Source: Algoriphagus pacificus
GTDB taxonomy: Bacteria; Bacteroidota; Bacteroidia; Cytophagales; Cyclobacteriaceae
Direction of reading: 5' to 3'
Assembly (NCBI RefSeq): GCF_017254845.1
Contig: NZ_JAFKCU010000005.1
Span: forward strand, 1 to 64,000
DNA: 64,000 nucleotides
Shown: in pieces, positions 18,156 to 27,383 of the stretch
How positions within the stretch are numbered: position 1 is the stretch's first letter
Layout: the number at the start of each line of letters is the position of its first letter
The notes under the pieces: generated by a model
Databases searched by the model: none
What the model saw: only the letters and a program-made list of their open reading frames with translations
What the model was told of the DNA's origin: nothing
Translations under genes and position numbers: made by a program

Positions 18156-18419
18156 GTATAAAAATTTTAAATTTTCTCTCGATTGCCCGAAGCCAAAAAA
18201 CAAGCTTCAAAAGCTTAGATTACTGTTTTTGGAAAGCAAAAAATCAGTGGTGTGAAAAAAGTAATTTCAAACAACCGATTAAAAGAAAGACTTCAACTTA
18301 GAGTCCGACCAAAAACTACCTACAAATTAAAATTTATTAGACTTAAAAAATCATAATCAGCCCATTATCTGATAAATAGCTAATTATTTTCCTGTTTTAT
18401 CCTAGAATAAAGTAATGTT

Positions 18420-19373
18420 TTAGTCTTGTTGAACATGATTGATTTCTCCTATCAAATCAGCCAATCGTTGCTTTAAAGCTAAGGGTTGCTGGATTTTCAC
18501 CATATCCGTCATGTATAAAATACTTCTAAGGAACCATTCCAAGGAAGAATTCATAAAAACCATTTCAGTTATGTTTCCTTTCTTTTTTTCTGAAACATAG
18601 CCAAGATTGTATTTCATACTTTGAAGGTATTTTAATGCCTCCTCTTGCACCTCAACCACTATTTGATGGAGATTATGCTCACAGGAAATCTTCTCTAAAA
18701 AACGCTGTAGTTTGGGGTGTTTGGACAGAACTAAGCTTTCATCCTTGACTTGAAGCCGATCAAATCTATCTATTCTAAAAGTTCTGTAATCTTTCCTCAA
18801 GCGACAATAGGCAATCAAATACCATTGTTGAAAGGCATGATAAACTCCAATCGGTTCCAGTTCCCGCTCGGTAGTGTTTTGGGATTCAAAAGTGGTGTAA
18901 GTGCCAAAAATTACTTTCCGGTCGGAAATACCTTCGAGAACCCTTTGAAAATTTTTACTTTTTGAGGAAGGAGCCATGGAGTTCCTACTTTTCAAAACCT
19001 GAATATTTTCATCAACTCTTCCCAAAAGATCTTTTTCTTCAGATTTCAGGATTGCTTTTATTTTGATAAGAGCTTCTTGGAAATACCTGTTACTTTCTTC
19101 ATCCAGGTTCTTTTCTACCAGTTTTTCCACCACGATAAATGCCAATGCTTCCTGTTTTGTAAACATCACCGGTGGCAATCGATACCCCTCCACTAAGGAA
19201 TAGCCCTGCCCAGCTTCTCCAATTATTGGCACTCCTGTCTCTTCCAATGCCCTGATATCCCTGTAAATGGTCCTAAGACTTACCTGAAAGCGATCCGAAA
19301 GTTCGACCGCCCGAATAGTTCGCTTGGATTGTAGATGAGTCAAAATGCCTGTAAGTCTATCTATTCGGTTCAT
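18420..19373 (-). CDS. WYL-domain transcriptional regulator (YafY/DeoR-HTH type)
   Basis: A 317-residue regulator. An N-terminal HTH_11 covers about residues 1-60 (RLTGILTHLQSKRTIRAVEL and SLRTIYRDIRALEETGVPI), followed by GQGYSLVEGYRLPPVMFT. The WYL domain spans about 140-230, with the YHAFQQWYLIAYCRLRKDYR core and the FRIDRF motif. A WCX-like C-terminal part follows. It is divergent from the DinB-like gene across 133 bp. This arrangement is frequent for YafY/DinB pairs and suggests that the regulator controls the shared intergenic promoter region. WYL proteins also guard defence systems, but this pairing makes a housekeeping or stress role more likely. Confidence 0.85.
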   Translation of the reverse strand: MNRIDRLTGILTHLQSKRTIRAVELSDRFQVSLRTIYRDIRALEETGVPIIGEAGQGYSLVEGYRLPPVMFTKQEALAFIVVEKLVEKNLDEESNRYFQEALIKIKAILKSEEKDLLGRVDENIQVLKSRNSMAPSSKSKNFQRVLEGISDRKVIFGTYTTFESQNTTERELEPIGVYHAFQQWYLIAYCRLRKDYRTFRIDRFDRLQVKDESLVLSKHPKLQRFLEKISCEHNLHQIVVEVQEEALKYLQSMKYNLGYVSEKKKGNITEMVFMNSSLEWFLRSILYMTDMVKIQQPLALKQRLADLIGEINHVQQD

Positions 19374-19506
19374 TTGCTTAGAAAATCTTGAGAATTCTTA
19401 AGGATCTCAATTATGAAGAAATATTTTAAAATTAGAAAATCCTACTGACATAAGGCTGACACTGAGGCAACCTAATTTTACAGAAACAACATCAAAAAAC
19501 AGCATT

Positions 19507-19992
19507 ATGGAAACAGAAACTATGAGTCAGATTATCACAAAAGATCAATTGTTAAAACATTGGCAAGGGCATAGAAACCTAAGTAGAAGAACTCTGGAAA
19601 AATTCCCTGAAAAGGAATTGTTTGAGTTTAGCATTGGCGGGATGAGATCCTATGCGGATTTGGTAAAAGAGATGCTAGCTATCGCTGCACCTTCAGCCAA
19701 AGGTTTGGAAACCGGGAATTGGGAGCCTTTGGAAGAGGAGAAAAAAGATCTTATGACAAAAGAGGATCTTCTCAAAGCTTGGGACGAAGCAACTGATCAG
19801 ATCAATTCTTCTTGGCCAAACATTCCAATGGAGGTTTTCCAACAAAGAGTAGTTGCTTTTGGGCAATATGAGAGTTCAGGATATGAATTGGTGGCTTACG
19901 CGATTGAAAATGAAGTTCACCATAGAGGGCAAGGCTATGTTTACCTAAGATCTTTAGGAATCGAGCCTCCATTTTTTTGGGAGAGGGAATAA
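19507..19992 (+). CDS. DinB-family four-helix-bundle protein
   Basis: A 161-residue protein. The helical layout fits the DinB/DUF664 fold: a first helix ending in ELFEFSIGGMRSYADLVKEM, a middle pair with LLKAWDEATDQI, and a last helix holding NEVHHRGQGYVYLRSLGIEP. The motif HHRGQ is the conserved metal-binding signature of the family. The usual first His is not obvious, so metal binding is uncertain. Members act as thiol-dependent transferases or hydrolases in stress; the substrate here is unknown. A second Met at residue 6 (MSQIITKDQ) could be the real start. It is divergent from the WYL regulator, its likely controller. Confidence 0.8.
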   Translation: METETMSQIITKDQLLKHWQGHRNLSRRTLEKFPEKELFEFSIGGMRSYADLVKEMLAIAAPSAKGLETGNWEPLEEEKKDLMTKEDLLKAWDEATDQINSSWPNIPMEVFQQRVVAFGQYESSGYELVAYAIENEVHHRGQGYVYLRSLGIEPPFFWERE

Positions 19993-19995
19993 TAG

Positions 19996-20027
19996 AAAGA
20001 GCGGGGAATTACCCCGCTCTTTTTTTT
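19996..20027. terminator. Bidirectional intrinsic terminator
   Basis: A G+C-rich stem (AGAGCGGGG against CCCCGCTCT, loop AATTA) is flanked by A and T runs on both sides. It lies between the convergent DinB-like gene and the 1154-aa gene and can end transcription from both. It overlaps the stop codon of the minus-strand gene. Confidence 0.85.
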
Positions 20028-23000
20028 AATCAACAACAGCTTCTGCCGTTTGAAGCCCAGCAGTAACAATGTTGGCAACAGCCATTACTCCTACCTCAAT
20101 GGCTTTGGTTTCTTCGTCCTTGTCATTTACGGCAATCGTATACATAATCCTCGATATATAAGAGGAAAGATTACTTATCTCATCCAGAATCGCATCAGTT
20201 TTATCCGTACTATCCGGTGTGGTGCTAAGTTCTCCAAAATGCCACATTGTACATATAAATGCAGGAATAACCAAGACCGCATCTACAATTGCACCAGTGG
20301 CACGCCCATCTTCGGCAGCCATAAATGAAAGAGCTTTTGTTGCGCCAAATTTCTTTTGGACAGGTCCTGAGAAAATGATTTTTGAAACCACTCGGATTAC
20401 GGTAATGCTAAGACTGGAATAGCTGACGATTTTATTCTGGATGGCTGCTCTTGGTACCAAGAAGTTAGCCGCTCCAATTGATCCGCCAGCAACAATTCCC
20501 AACACTGCTGAAGGAATTGCAAAAGCATTATCTCCGGTCTCTTCCAAAGCTTCAAAAGTTGTCACAAAATCAGACATGAAAGTTGCAAAACCTCCAATGG
20601 AATGTCCAGCTATAAATATTGCATCATGGTATTGCAGTGGCAATTTTATAAGAGAACCATCATTATCTTCTGTCTTGGCAAACAGCATAGTTTCCTTATT
20701 ATTACTGGAACTATCAGATAGATTGTCAGAAGATGTCATTGCTGCTTTGATCTGATCCATGCTTGTGGCAGATATCAAAAAGCTCGTATACTGACTGTCT
20801 GGAAATGGAGCTTCGCCTTTTGCAATTTTATAGACAACCGTATAGGCGACTCCTGAGATCCAACAGAATAGATCCAAAAATGAAATATCCGGAATCCCTA
20901 TTGCATTCAGGATATCAGAAATAATAGGGATATGCAGTTTTGTATCTAAAATACCTAGGGCAGTTTCAGCCAAATCAGTAAGAATATTCAAGATCGCATC
21001 AATTACCACTTGGACGCTACTCAAAACCCCATCAACTAATATTGCTACCAATTTTTTTAGAATTTCTTCTACACTCAGTTTTGCAAAATTCTCTGCCAGA
21101 GATTTTAATTCTTCAAATACTTCCCCTAAAACCTTTGCCTCATCTTCTATGGCTGTAATCAGATCTTTGATGATGGATTCCAAAGGATCCAAAACTGGTT
21201 GTTTTCCAAGAATTGTAATGTTTTTAGCATTATTCTGAAAGTGATGATTCAACTGCTGTGAAGCTGAGTTTTGGCCATCATTAGGGTTGTTGGTGCTTCC
21301 TGAAGCCGGCTTTGTCACTTTATCCCCAATACCCGACCAATCCGTAATTCCTGCCCATTTATTGACATCGGTTTCCAATTGATTGATGCCACTATCTATC
21401 TTTTGTTTGATAGTTTGAATCCCATTTATTTCATTTTGAAGCCAAAGTTTGATCAGATTATGAATAACTTCTTTTGTTCTTTTAATATCATCCCATTCGA
21501 ATAAGAACTCCAAAAATTTAATGATGTCTTCAATTGCGGTTTTTATGGCATTAAATACCCATTCAGCCGCACTCACGATTGCTTCTACAGTATCTAAAAT
21601 AGCCCTGTAAACTTTATCTCCAATCGTAGCCACAAAATGCCAAACTGCTGTAGCAGCATCTTTTACCACTTTTACAATCGCTTCAACTCCGGACTCCAAC
21701 CATCTGAATAAATCTCCAGCTGCCATTAAAATATCATCACCAAAACTCATGGCATTCATCGGTACAGGAATTGCCATAAATGCTACAGCATTGGAAGAGC
21801 TTGGTGTTTGTACAGACTGATAGGATTGACCCAAATTATACAGGCCAGAAGAAACCGTAGATAGATTCGGAGAATTTGGTGACACTAGTGGTTTTGTTTT
21901 TCCATTCCCTTCATCTATTGTGGCCTTTTCCAGCTTTGAACTATCCCCATCTTGACTTCCCAGATCTGCCAGTTTTTGAAATGGTTTATCCATAGGATTG
22001 ATAGTCACTGCGTCCCCTCCATCTGAACTAACCTTAAAGGTGGTACCTGTAATATTTTCAGTAGCCTCCATAATCGTGATCATTCCCATCGAATTGGATT
22101 CTAAGGCGATCGAGTTATTTGTAATTACATAGTATAGTCCATTGATATATACTTCACACCTTCGACTTGTTGACAAATTAACTTTGGCACCTTTCAAGGG
22201 AAGATTGTTCTCATCATTGAATTGGAGAGTGGTCGTATAGGAGTTAAAGGAAATAGCTGGAGAAGTTGGAGCTACAGGCAAGGTAATCTCAGAGGTAGAC
22301 CAAAGCTTTGAGTTTGTTGTTGGATCTTGGGTTATCTGAAACAACTTACCATTACCGCCGGCAAAAATTGTATTTCCTCCATCTTTCAGATTCACAAAAG
22401 GAGACATCTCCTCTACCCCATTTAAAACAGGAACCGGAAAACTCCAGGCAGACTGAGTACCTACATCGATCTGTTTACAGCTGGTATAATAAACTTGATC
22501 ATTCCCATTTTTACCCCAAATCGTCACTATTCCCTCATGAAGCATGGCAGCTAACTTAGTGGTTCCAGTAAAAACTGAATTGGTAAGTAAAAATGTCGCT
22601 GTTGAGTCTGATTTTTGATTGGAACTAGCAAAATAATACAAGCTATCACCACTTACGACAAATAAATCGGTGCTCAAATCTGCGTTTCTAACAGATGTAA
22701 TTTGATCAGGAACAACTCCATTTGGCAAATTCAGGGGAATAGGACTGATAGCTCCTTGTCCATAATAATTTATAACAGGAGCAAAAATAAGCTGACCCGA
22801 GCTCCCAACATGACCTGCAGTATATAAGCCATCTATATGCCCACTCGGCATTCTGCCAAGACAACTGGAATACTTGTCAGCATCTATTTGTAAGTCAATT
22901 GCCAAATCATGTTTTACCCAATATTGACCGTTGCTTTTAGTGGGATCTATGTAGAATCTTTCGACTAATTTTACAGCACTCGAAGGATCTCTCACCACAT

Positions 23001-23490
23001 CAACATAAATATATTGAGTACCACCTGAGGTCTCGCAGAAGAAAACGTTGACGATTTCCAATGTAGAAATCGGATTGCTGGAGCAGTCAAATGGAAATGC
23101 TTTCCAAGAAATATTTTCTATCCAGGAAAAATCTGAATTTGAATTACTTAAGCTCAGGTATAAATTGTCTCCTTCTGAAGAAGTAATAGCCATTCCTAGC
23201 CCAATTGATCCATCTTGTACACTCTGGGCAGATTCAAAAGTTTTAACCTTGGCATTGAGGTCTTTCGGAAAGTCTTTCTTTATCAAAGAGCTACTCAAAT
23301 CAGTTTTTGTCCAACCTGATGATGTAACTCCGCTTTGATTTCTGGTTAAATAAAAATTACCATCAGTCGCAATCGAAAACAGGAGTGAATGTCCATCTGC
23401 AGTTTGCAAGGCTTGAAATTTTTCCTGTGGAGAGATTAACTCAGCATGCAGGTAGTTTTTCATCATTTCAGATGTATAAGTCATTTTCAT
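20026..23490 (-). CDS. Large protein: beta-propeller-like N half, amphipathic-helix C half
   Basis: 1154 residues, no clear signal peptide. About residues 1-410 look like short beta-repeats of a propeller or lectin-like fold (FQALQTADGHSLLFSIATDG, VTIWGKNGNDQVYYT, TIFAGGNGKLFQIT). An Ig-like or carboxypeptidase-D-like segment follows (about 420-510, FNDENNLPLKGAKVNL). Residues of about 580-900 are a long run of amphipathic helices (VEAIVKVVKDAATAVWHFVA, FNAIKTAIEDIIKFLEFLF, LGVLDTK-like segments). The last 250 residues hold small-residue-rich, possibly membrane-inserting helices (AVLGIVAGGSIGAANFLV). A GHSIGGF sequence near residue 980 looks like a hydrolase elbow, but no surrounding hydrolase fold is evident. 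It lies 75 bp after the P47-like gene, so they are probably one transcript. The helix-rich half would suit membrane insertion. I know no named family; function unassigned. Confidence 0.65.
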   Translation of the reverse strand: MKMTYTSEMMKNYLHAELISPQEKFQALQTADGHSLLFSIATDGNFYLTRNQSGVTSSGWTKTDLSSSLIKKDFPKDLNAKVKTFESAQSVQDGSIGLGMAITSSEGDNLYLSLSNSNSDFSWIENISWKAFPFDCSSNPISTLEIVNVFFCETSGGTQYIYVDVVRDPSSAVKLVERFYIDPTKSNGQYWVKHDLAIDLQIDADKYSSCLGRMPSGHIDGLYTAGHVGSSGQLIFAPVINYYGQGAISPIPLNLPNGVVPDQITSVRNADLSTDLFVVSGDSLYYFASSNQKSDSTATFLLTNSVFTGTTKLAAMLHEGIVTIWGKNGNDQVYYTSCKQIDVGTQSAWSFPVPVLNGVEEMSPFVNLKDGGNTIFAGGNGKLFQITQDPTTNSKLWSTSEITLPVAPTSPAISFNSYTTTLQFNDENNLPLKGAKVNLSTSRRCEVYINGLYYVITNNSIALESNSMGMITIMEATENITGTTFKVSSDGGDAVTINPMDKPFQKLADLGSQDGDSSKLEKATIDEGNGKTKPLVSPNSPNLSTVSSGLYNLGQSYQSVQTPSSSNAVAFMAIPVPMNAMSFGDDILMAAGDLFRWLESGVEAIVKVVKDAATAVWHFVATIGDKVYRAILDTVEAIVSAAEWVFNAIKTAIEDIIKFLEFLFEWDDIKRTKEVIHNLIKLWLQNEINGIQTIKQKIDSGINQLETDVNKWAGITDWSGIGDKVTKPASGSTNNPNDGQNSASQQLNHHFQNNAKNITILGKQPVLDPLESIIKDLITAIEDEAKVLGEVFEELKSLAENFAKLSVEEILKKLVAILVDGVLSSVQVVIDAILNILTDLAETALGILDTKLHIPIISDILNAIGIPDISFLDLFCWISGVAYTVVYKIAKGEAPFPDSQYTSFLISATSMDQIKAAMTSSDNLSDSSSNNKETMLFAKTEDNDGSLIKLPLQYHDAIFIAGHSIGGFATFMSDFVTTFEALEETGDNAFAIPSAVLGIVAGGSIGAANFLVPRAAIQNKIVSYSSLSITVIRVVSKIIFSGPVQKKFGATKALSFMAAEDGRATGAIVDAVLVIPAFICTMWHFGELSTTPDSTDKTDAILDEISNLSSYISRIMYTIAVNDKDEETKAIEVGVMAVANIVTAGLQTAEAVVD

Positions 23491-23565
23491 TTTTAATCAT
23501 TTAAAAGTGTTAGTAAAAAAAATTGCCAATTGATAAAAAGTATCAAACGTATGGCTAATCAAATA

Positions 23566-25293
23566 TTAACTCGGATTTGAGTAGGTAATTGCTGTGAGCA
23601 AATCCTGATGTTCTGAAAACTGAACATTTTTATAGACAAAAACCTTTCCCCCTGGGAATATAAAATTCTGAATATCGGAAGCAGGAATATCTTTAAAATT
23701 AGCGCTGGAGATGTTTTTAGCAAAGTTGGTAATATGATCAATCATATCGTTCATATCAACAAACCAGGTGATGATCCCTTTTAGATCAATCTTCTGATCC
23801 TTATTCTTACTTGTAGAATTTAGATCTGCCTTAAGGTTTCCATTTTGATCAACTGATAAAGTATAGGTATCAGTGATCGTTCGATCCACTACATTGCCAT
23901 CGGTAGAAGTAAGGTCAAAAGTAGCCTTGACATAAATAACCAAATGCTGCAAGATTGTAATCGTATTTCCACTGAATTGAACCGTACAATTAAAAGATGA
24001 TTTTAAATCGAGTTCACCATATGTAAGACCTGATTTATCGTGACTTTTCCCGTCACTTGAATAAGAAATCTCCAAAACTGTTGCTCCTGACTCAGGAATT
24101 GTAATGGTATCTGGAGTTTGGCCGGGAGTTAGATTCCATTTATTATTAACCTTGCCCATCGCATGTGCAGTCACATGAGTATAAGCTTTCATGCATGAGT
24201 TTTTAACAAATGGTACTAGTTTGGTTTGATAATAAGCTGCCAGCGTATTTCTATTTATGGAAATCATTCCACTCTCATCTGCGATATCAGCTGGATCCAC
24301 CCAATTCCAATTAAAAGTTGCTGCTCCTGGCAATGCCCCATTATTAACTGAACATAAATAATCCAGCGTATATGCATCTCTTTGAGCAGGTGTTGGATTT
24401 TGCACCGGAACGCCATTTCCATCCACAAATTGCCCAACCTCTCTTTCTATACCTGTCAGCCTTAAACTTGATTGATCAGGGGTATTAGAAATGGCATGAA
24501 TGGAAATAACCGGTTCTCCTTCATTCTTGACAATTCCAAAATAGAGATCTAAAAAAGACTTGGTGAGAACTGTACCCGCATCAGTATTTGGGTCTAATCC
24601 TTGGATTGTGGGAATTGACTGCAAAGCCGCATTATCCAAATCAAACAATAGCTGTTGAAGACTAAATGCACTCGAACTAATATTTTTTAGCTGTGCAATA
24701 AGTGCTTGTTTTTCTTTGGGATGATTTTGAAAGTATGGCGTATCAAGCTCTTGGTCTAGATCTTTATAAACCAAGTTGACGGTTGTTGAAAAATACCATG
24801 ATTGATTATTTGGCTGTGTCCAAACATTCCATGAACCTGCAGATCCGAATCCACTTGGCGGACTATTCTGGATAATCTCAAATTCTGAACAAAGAAGATT
24901 AAATCGAACATTATCTGCGGAATCTCCCAGGCTAACAATTGGTGGCAAATCTTTTGGAAGGATATTAGATGGCAGACCCATTTTTATTTTTAGACCTACC
25001 ACAAACATGTTTTTAGTCAATGTACTGATCCTTGGATCATCATATGAAGTCCCATTTGGAATATCAAATGGATTCACCCCTCCTGTTTTTGCCATAAGGT
25101 CTTCCAGACTGATTTCTTCAGTTGGATTCCCTTTTGAATCGGCGAGAAAACAGAGGTAGGTTTCCGGCTGACTGCATTGGTCTAAATACTCCTTTAAACT
25201 CGAGTTGATACTGGCTTGGGTTGTCCCTACCACAAAATCATATCCATACTTCTGACTGGATAAAAAAGATTGTAAACTTGATGTTGTACTCAT
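23566..25293 (-). CDS. Putative P47/TULIP-like protein
   Basis: A 575-residue protein without signal peptide. Its start (YGYDFVVGTTQASINSSLKE) resembles the opening of P47, the TULIP-fold lipid-binding protein encoded in some botulinum neurotoxin clusters, where an aromatic-Gly-Trp/Tyr-Asp motif precedes a helix with Asn-x-x-Leu. The rest is mainly beta-strands with Thr/Ser-rich repeats (ILEISYSSDGKS, GELDLKSSFNCTVQFSGN, HLVIYVKATFDLTSTDGNVV). It ends in a helical segment (IITWFVDMNDMIDHITNFAK). This fits a beta-rich lipid-binding or scaffold protein. The link to P47 rests on my recognition of the N-terminal pattern and is not proven. It is first in a two-gene unit with the 1154-aa protein. 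Confidence 0.5.
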   Translation of the reverse strand: MSTTSSLQSFLSSQKYGYDFVVGTTQASINSSLKEYLDQCSQPETYLCFLADSKGNPTEEISLEDLMAKTGGVNPFDIPNGTSYDDPRISTLTKNMFVVGLKIKMGLPSNILPKDLPPIVSLGDSADNVRFNLLCSEFEIIQNSPPSGFGSAGSWNVWTQPNNQSWYFSTTVNLVYKDLDQELDTPYFQNHPKEKQALIAQLKNISSSAFSLQQLLFDLDNAALQSIPTIQGLDPNTDAGTVLTKSFLDLYFGIVKNEGEPVISIHAISNTPDQSSLRLTGIEREVGQFVDGNGVPVQNPTPAQRDAYTLDYLCSVNNGALPGAATFNWNWVDPADIADESGMISINRNTLAAYYQTKLVPFVKNSCMKAYTHVTAHAMGKVNNKWNLTPGQTPDTITIPESGATVLEISYSSDGKSHDKSGLTYGELDLKSSFNCTVQFSGNTITILQHLVIYVKATFDLTSTDGNVVDRTITDTYTLSVDQNGNLKADLNSTSKNKDQKIDLKGIITWFVDMNDMIDHITNFAKNISSANFKDIPASDIQNFIFPGGKVFVYKNVQFSEHQDLLTAITYSNPS

Positions 25294-25640
25294 GATTAAC
25301 TAGTTAAAAATTAATTAAAAATTGATTTATAAAAAGAGAGCATTAGCTGCTCAAGTTTCCAAAAATTGTAAAACATAAACAGGAAGATCCAGGCTTATTC
25401 CAGAAAAATGCTTTTTGAACCTAAATATTCGTTGTAAAAAATTTTCTTGCGATTGACATATTCAATATAGTGAAAATGAACTAGTTACGAAAATCAACCA
25501 CTGCATTAAAACAGGAAATTCCATAATTCCTTTCACCACATTGGACAATATTTATTAAAAAAATCAAGTTCCCAATCCCAAAAAATCAATATCATTTTAA
25601 GTCCACTTGAAATATTTCAATGGAAAAAAAATGAATTATT
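25294..25640. other. Intergenic region with a 14-bp palindrome; promoter of the P47-like unit expected here
   Basis: No gene is seen in these 347 bp. TTGAAATATTTCAA at 25607-25620 is a perfect palindrome 20 bp past the MATE stop codon and could be an operator. No T-run follows it in the right direction for a terminator. The stretch next to the P47-like start codon is a very AT-rich run of AATTAA-type words where a promoter would be expected. Confidence 0.4.
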
Positions 25641-27029
25641 TTATCTAATTCCTTGCTCCACCCAGATCCTTCTGTTTTTGATTGTTCGCACTTTCCAATA
25701 GCCTGTTTTATAATACACAAAGGCAATGATCGCAGCAATCAAGTTAGAAATAGGGAATGCCCACCATATCCCTTCAAAACCAAGAATGGTTTTTGAGGAC
25801 AAAATAAAGGCAGTGGGAAAACGAATAACCCACATACTGAAAACAGAGATTAGCATGGAGGCTTGTGTAAACCTCGCTCCGTTAAAAACCCCATTCAGCA
25901 CTTGCTGTACTCCCAAGAGACCAAAACTTGGCGCCATGATTCTTATAAACTTTGCCCCATCTTGAATAACCTGAGGGTCATTTGGAACAAAAAAGCGAGT
26001 CAGTGTTTCAGCAAAAGCAAACAAAATCAATCCCACTGAAGTCAAGCCGAAAAAGGCAATTTTACTGCTGAGATCTCCAATTTTTTCTGCGCGTTTAATC
26101 TTAGCAGCACCTATATTTTGCCCAACCAGTGTTGTCGTAGCTATTGCAAAACCCAAAGCTGGAACAATAACTAAACTCAATATCCTGGCACCTATTCCAT
26201 AGGCTGCCACCACTTCACTTCCATAACTTGTCACCAACATGACCATTACTGTCATGGCAGCGGCGCGGGAGGATTGCTCCAAACTGGATGGGATCCCCAG
26301 ACTAAAAAGTCGTTTGACCCATTCAAATTTGAGCAGCATGTCTTTGATATTGATCTTAATTCCTCTTTTGCCACGAAATAAAATCACTAAACCTGCTAAA
26401 GCTGAAAGGCCTTGAGTAATTACACTAGCCACAGCTGCTCCGGCCACTCCATAAGCTGGAATAGAGCCATAGCCAAAAATGAAAAGCGGGTCTAAAACTA
26501 AATTTAAAAACACTGTGCCCAGCACTATGTACATAGGAAGCAGGACATTGCCGATTCCTCGCATCAAAGACTGAAATACAAAAAACATAAATAGGAATAC
26601 AAATCCCCAAGATGATACCTGAAAGTATGAAACCGAGTCATTGAAAATTTCAGGCCCTGCTCCTATCAATTTCATTAAGGGGTTGGCAAGGAAAAAGCCA
26701 ATTACCGCAAGTAAAGCTGAAACCACCAGCACAACCATGACTGTTTGAGAGGCCGCAAAATTGATCATCTTTTGATTGCCGGCACCTTTAAACTGGGAAA
26801 CTATAACCGTTCCGGCTAGCGTAAGGCCCGCACCTAAGGACAAAACCAGAAATAAAATCGGAAAACTGATACTCACAGCAGCTACCGCATTGGCACCTAA
26901 TCTCCCCAACCAAAAAGTATCAATCAATTGATAAGCGGTTTGAAGAATATTAGCCATGATAATTGGCCAAGCCAGAGTGGTCAAAGACTTGAGAATGTTT
27001 CCTTCCAGCAGCTCTTGGTTATTTTTCAT
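25641..27029 (-). CDS. MATE-family multidrug/Na+ antiporter
   Basis: A 462-residue polytopic protein, the usual MATE length, with about 12 hydrophobic helices. Family hallmarks are the N-terminal TLAWPIIMANILQTAYQLID and the FWLGRLGANAVAAVSISFPI stretch in the first repeat, and the matching SSLEQSSRAAAMTVMVMLV and VVAAYGIGARI stretch in the second. It sits in the inner membrane and exports cationic drugs or metabolites in exchange for Na+ or H+; the substrate is not readable. It is a single gene on the minus strand, divergent from the DUF4397 lipoprotein. Confidence 0.9.
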   Translation of the reverse strand: MKNNQELLEGNILKSLTTLAWPIIMANILQTAYQLIDTFWLGRLGANAVAAVSISFPILFLVLSLGAGLTLAGTVIVSQFKGAGNQKMINFAASQTVMVVLVVSALLAVIGFFLANPLMKLIGAGPEIFNDSVSYFQVSSWGFVFLFMFFVFQSLMRGIGNVLLPMYIVLGTVFLNLVLDPLFIFGYGSIPAYGVAGAAVASVITQGLSALAGLVILFRGKRGIKINIKDMLLKFEWVKRLFSLGIPSSLEQSSRAAAMTVMVMLVTSYGSEVVAAYGIGARILSLVIVPALGFAIATTTLVGQNIGAAKIKRAEKIGDLSSKIAFFGLTSVGLILFAFAETLTRFFVPNDPQVIQDGAKFIRIMAPSFGLLGVQQVLNGVFNGARFTQASMLISVFSMWVIRFPTAFILSSKTILGFEGIWWAFPISNLIAAIIAFVYYKTGYWKVRTIKNRRIWVEQGIR

Positions 27030-27383
27030 AGAATTATTGGGAGAATTTTATCTCGATCTTCTATTACCAATCATTTAAAAAAGAAAAGAATTCCATTCTT
27101 GCACTAAAAATACAAAAGTGCATACCAATTGAAGACATAAATCGTTTAGCAGCAACTTTTGATTGGTTCTTATGTAAGAATTATAATCTTGTTTAGAAAG
27201 ACATTATCCTAAATAATAGGTTAAACTTGAACAAATTAGCATTTTGTTAAAACCATATTACAAAGTCCAAAACTGCTTATTTAATATTTAGAAGGCTGTT
27301 TTTAGTGAATAATTTTTCATTCCTCTGTTTCGTTTTCATACCTGATCTCGTCTCGGTAAAGAATAAAAACTAAACCATTTCTT
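27030..27383. other. Divergent promoter region with an inverted repeat
   Basis: No gene is seen in these 354 bp between the MATE and DUF4397 genes. TTCTTA-TG-TAAGAA at 27167-27180 is a perfect 6+6 inverted repeat suited to a dimeric regulator. Several TAnnTTT-like words could serve as Bacteroidota -7 elements, but I could not single one out. Confidence 0.4.

Noticed and set aside
18420-19992. WYL regulator and DinB gene as part of a defence system with the CHAT protein
   Set aside because: Divergent YafY-DinB pairs are common outside defence islands, and the CHAT gene is separated from them by its own promoter region.
25607-25620. Palindrome as terminator of the MATE gene
   Set aside because: The T-run lies before the stem in the direction of transcription, not after it.
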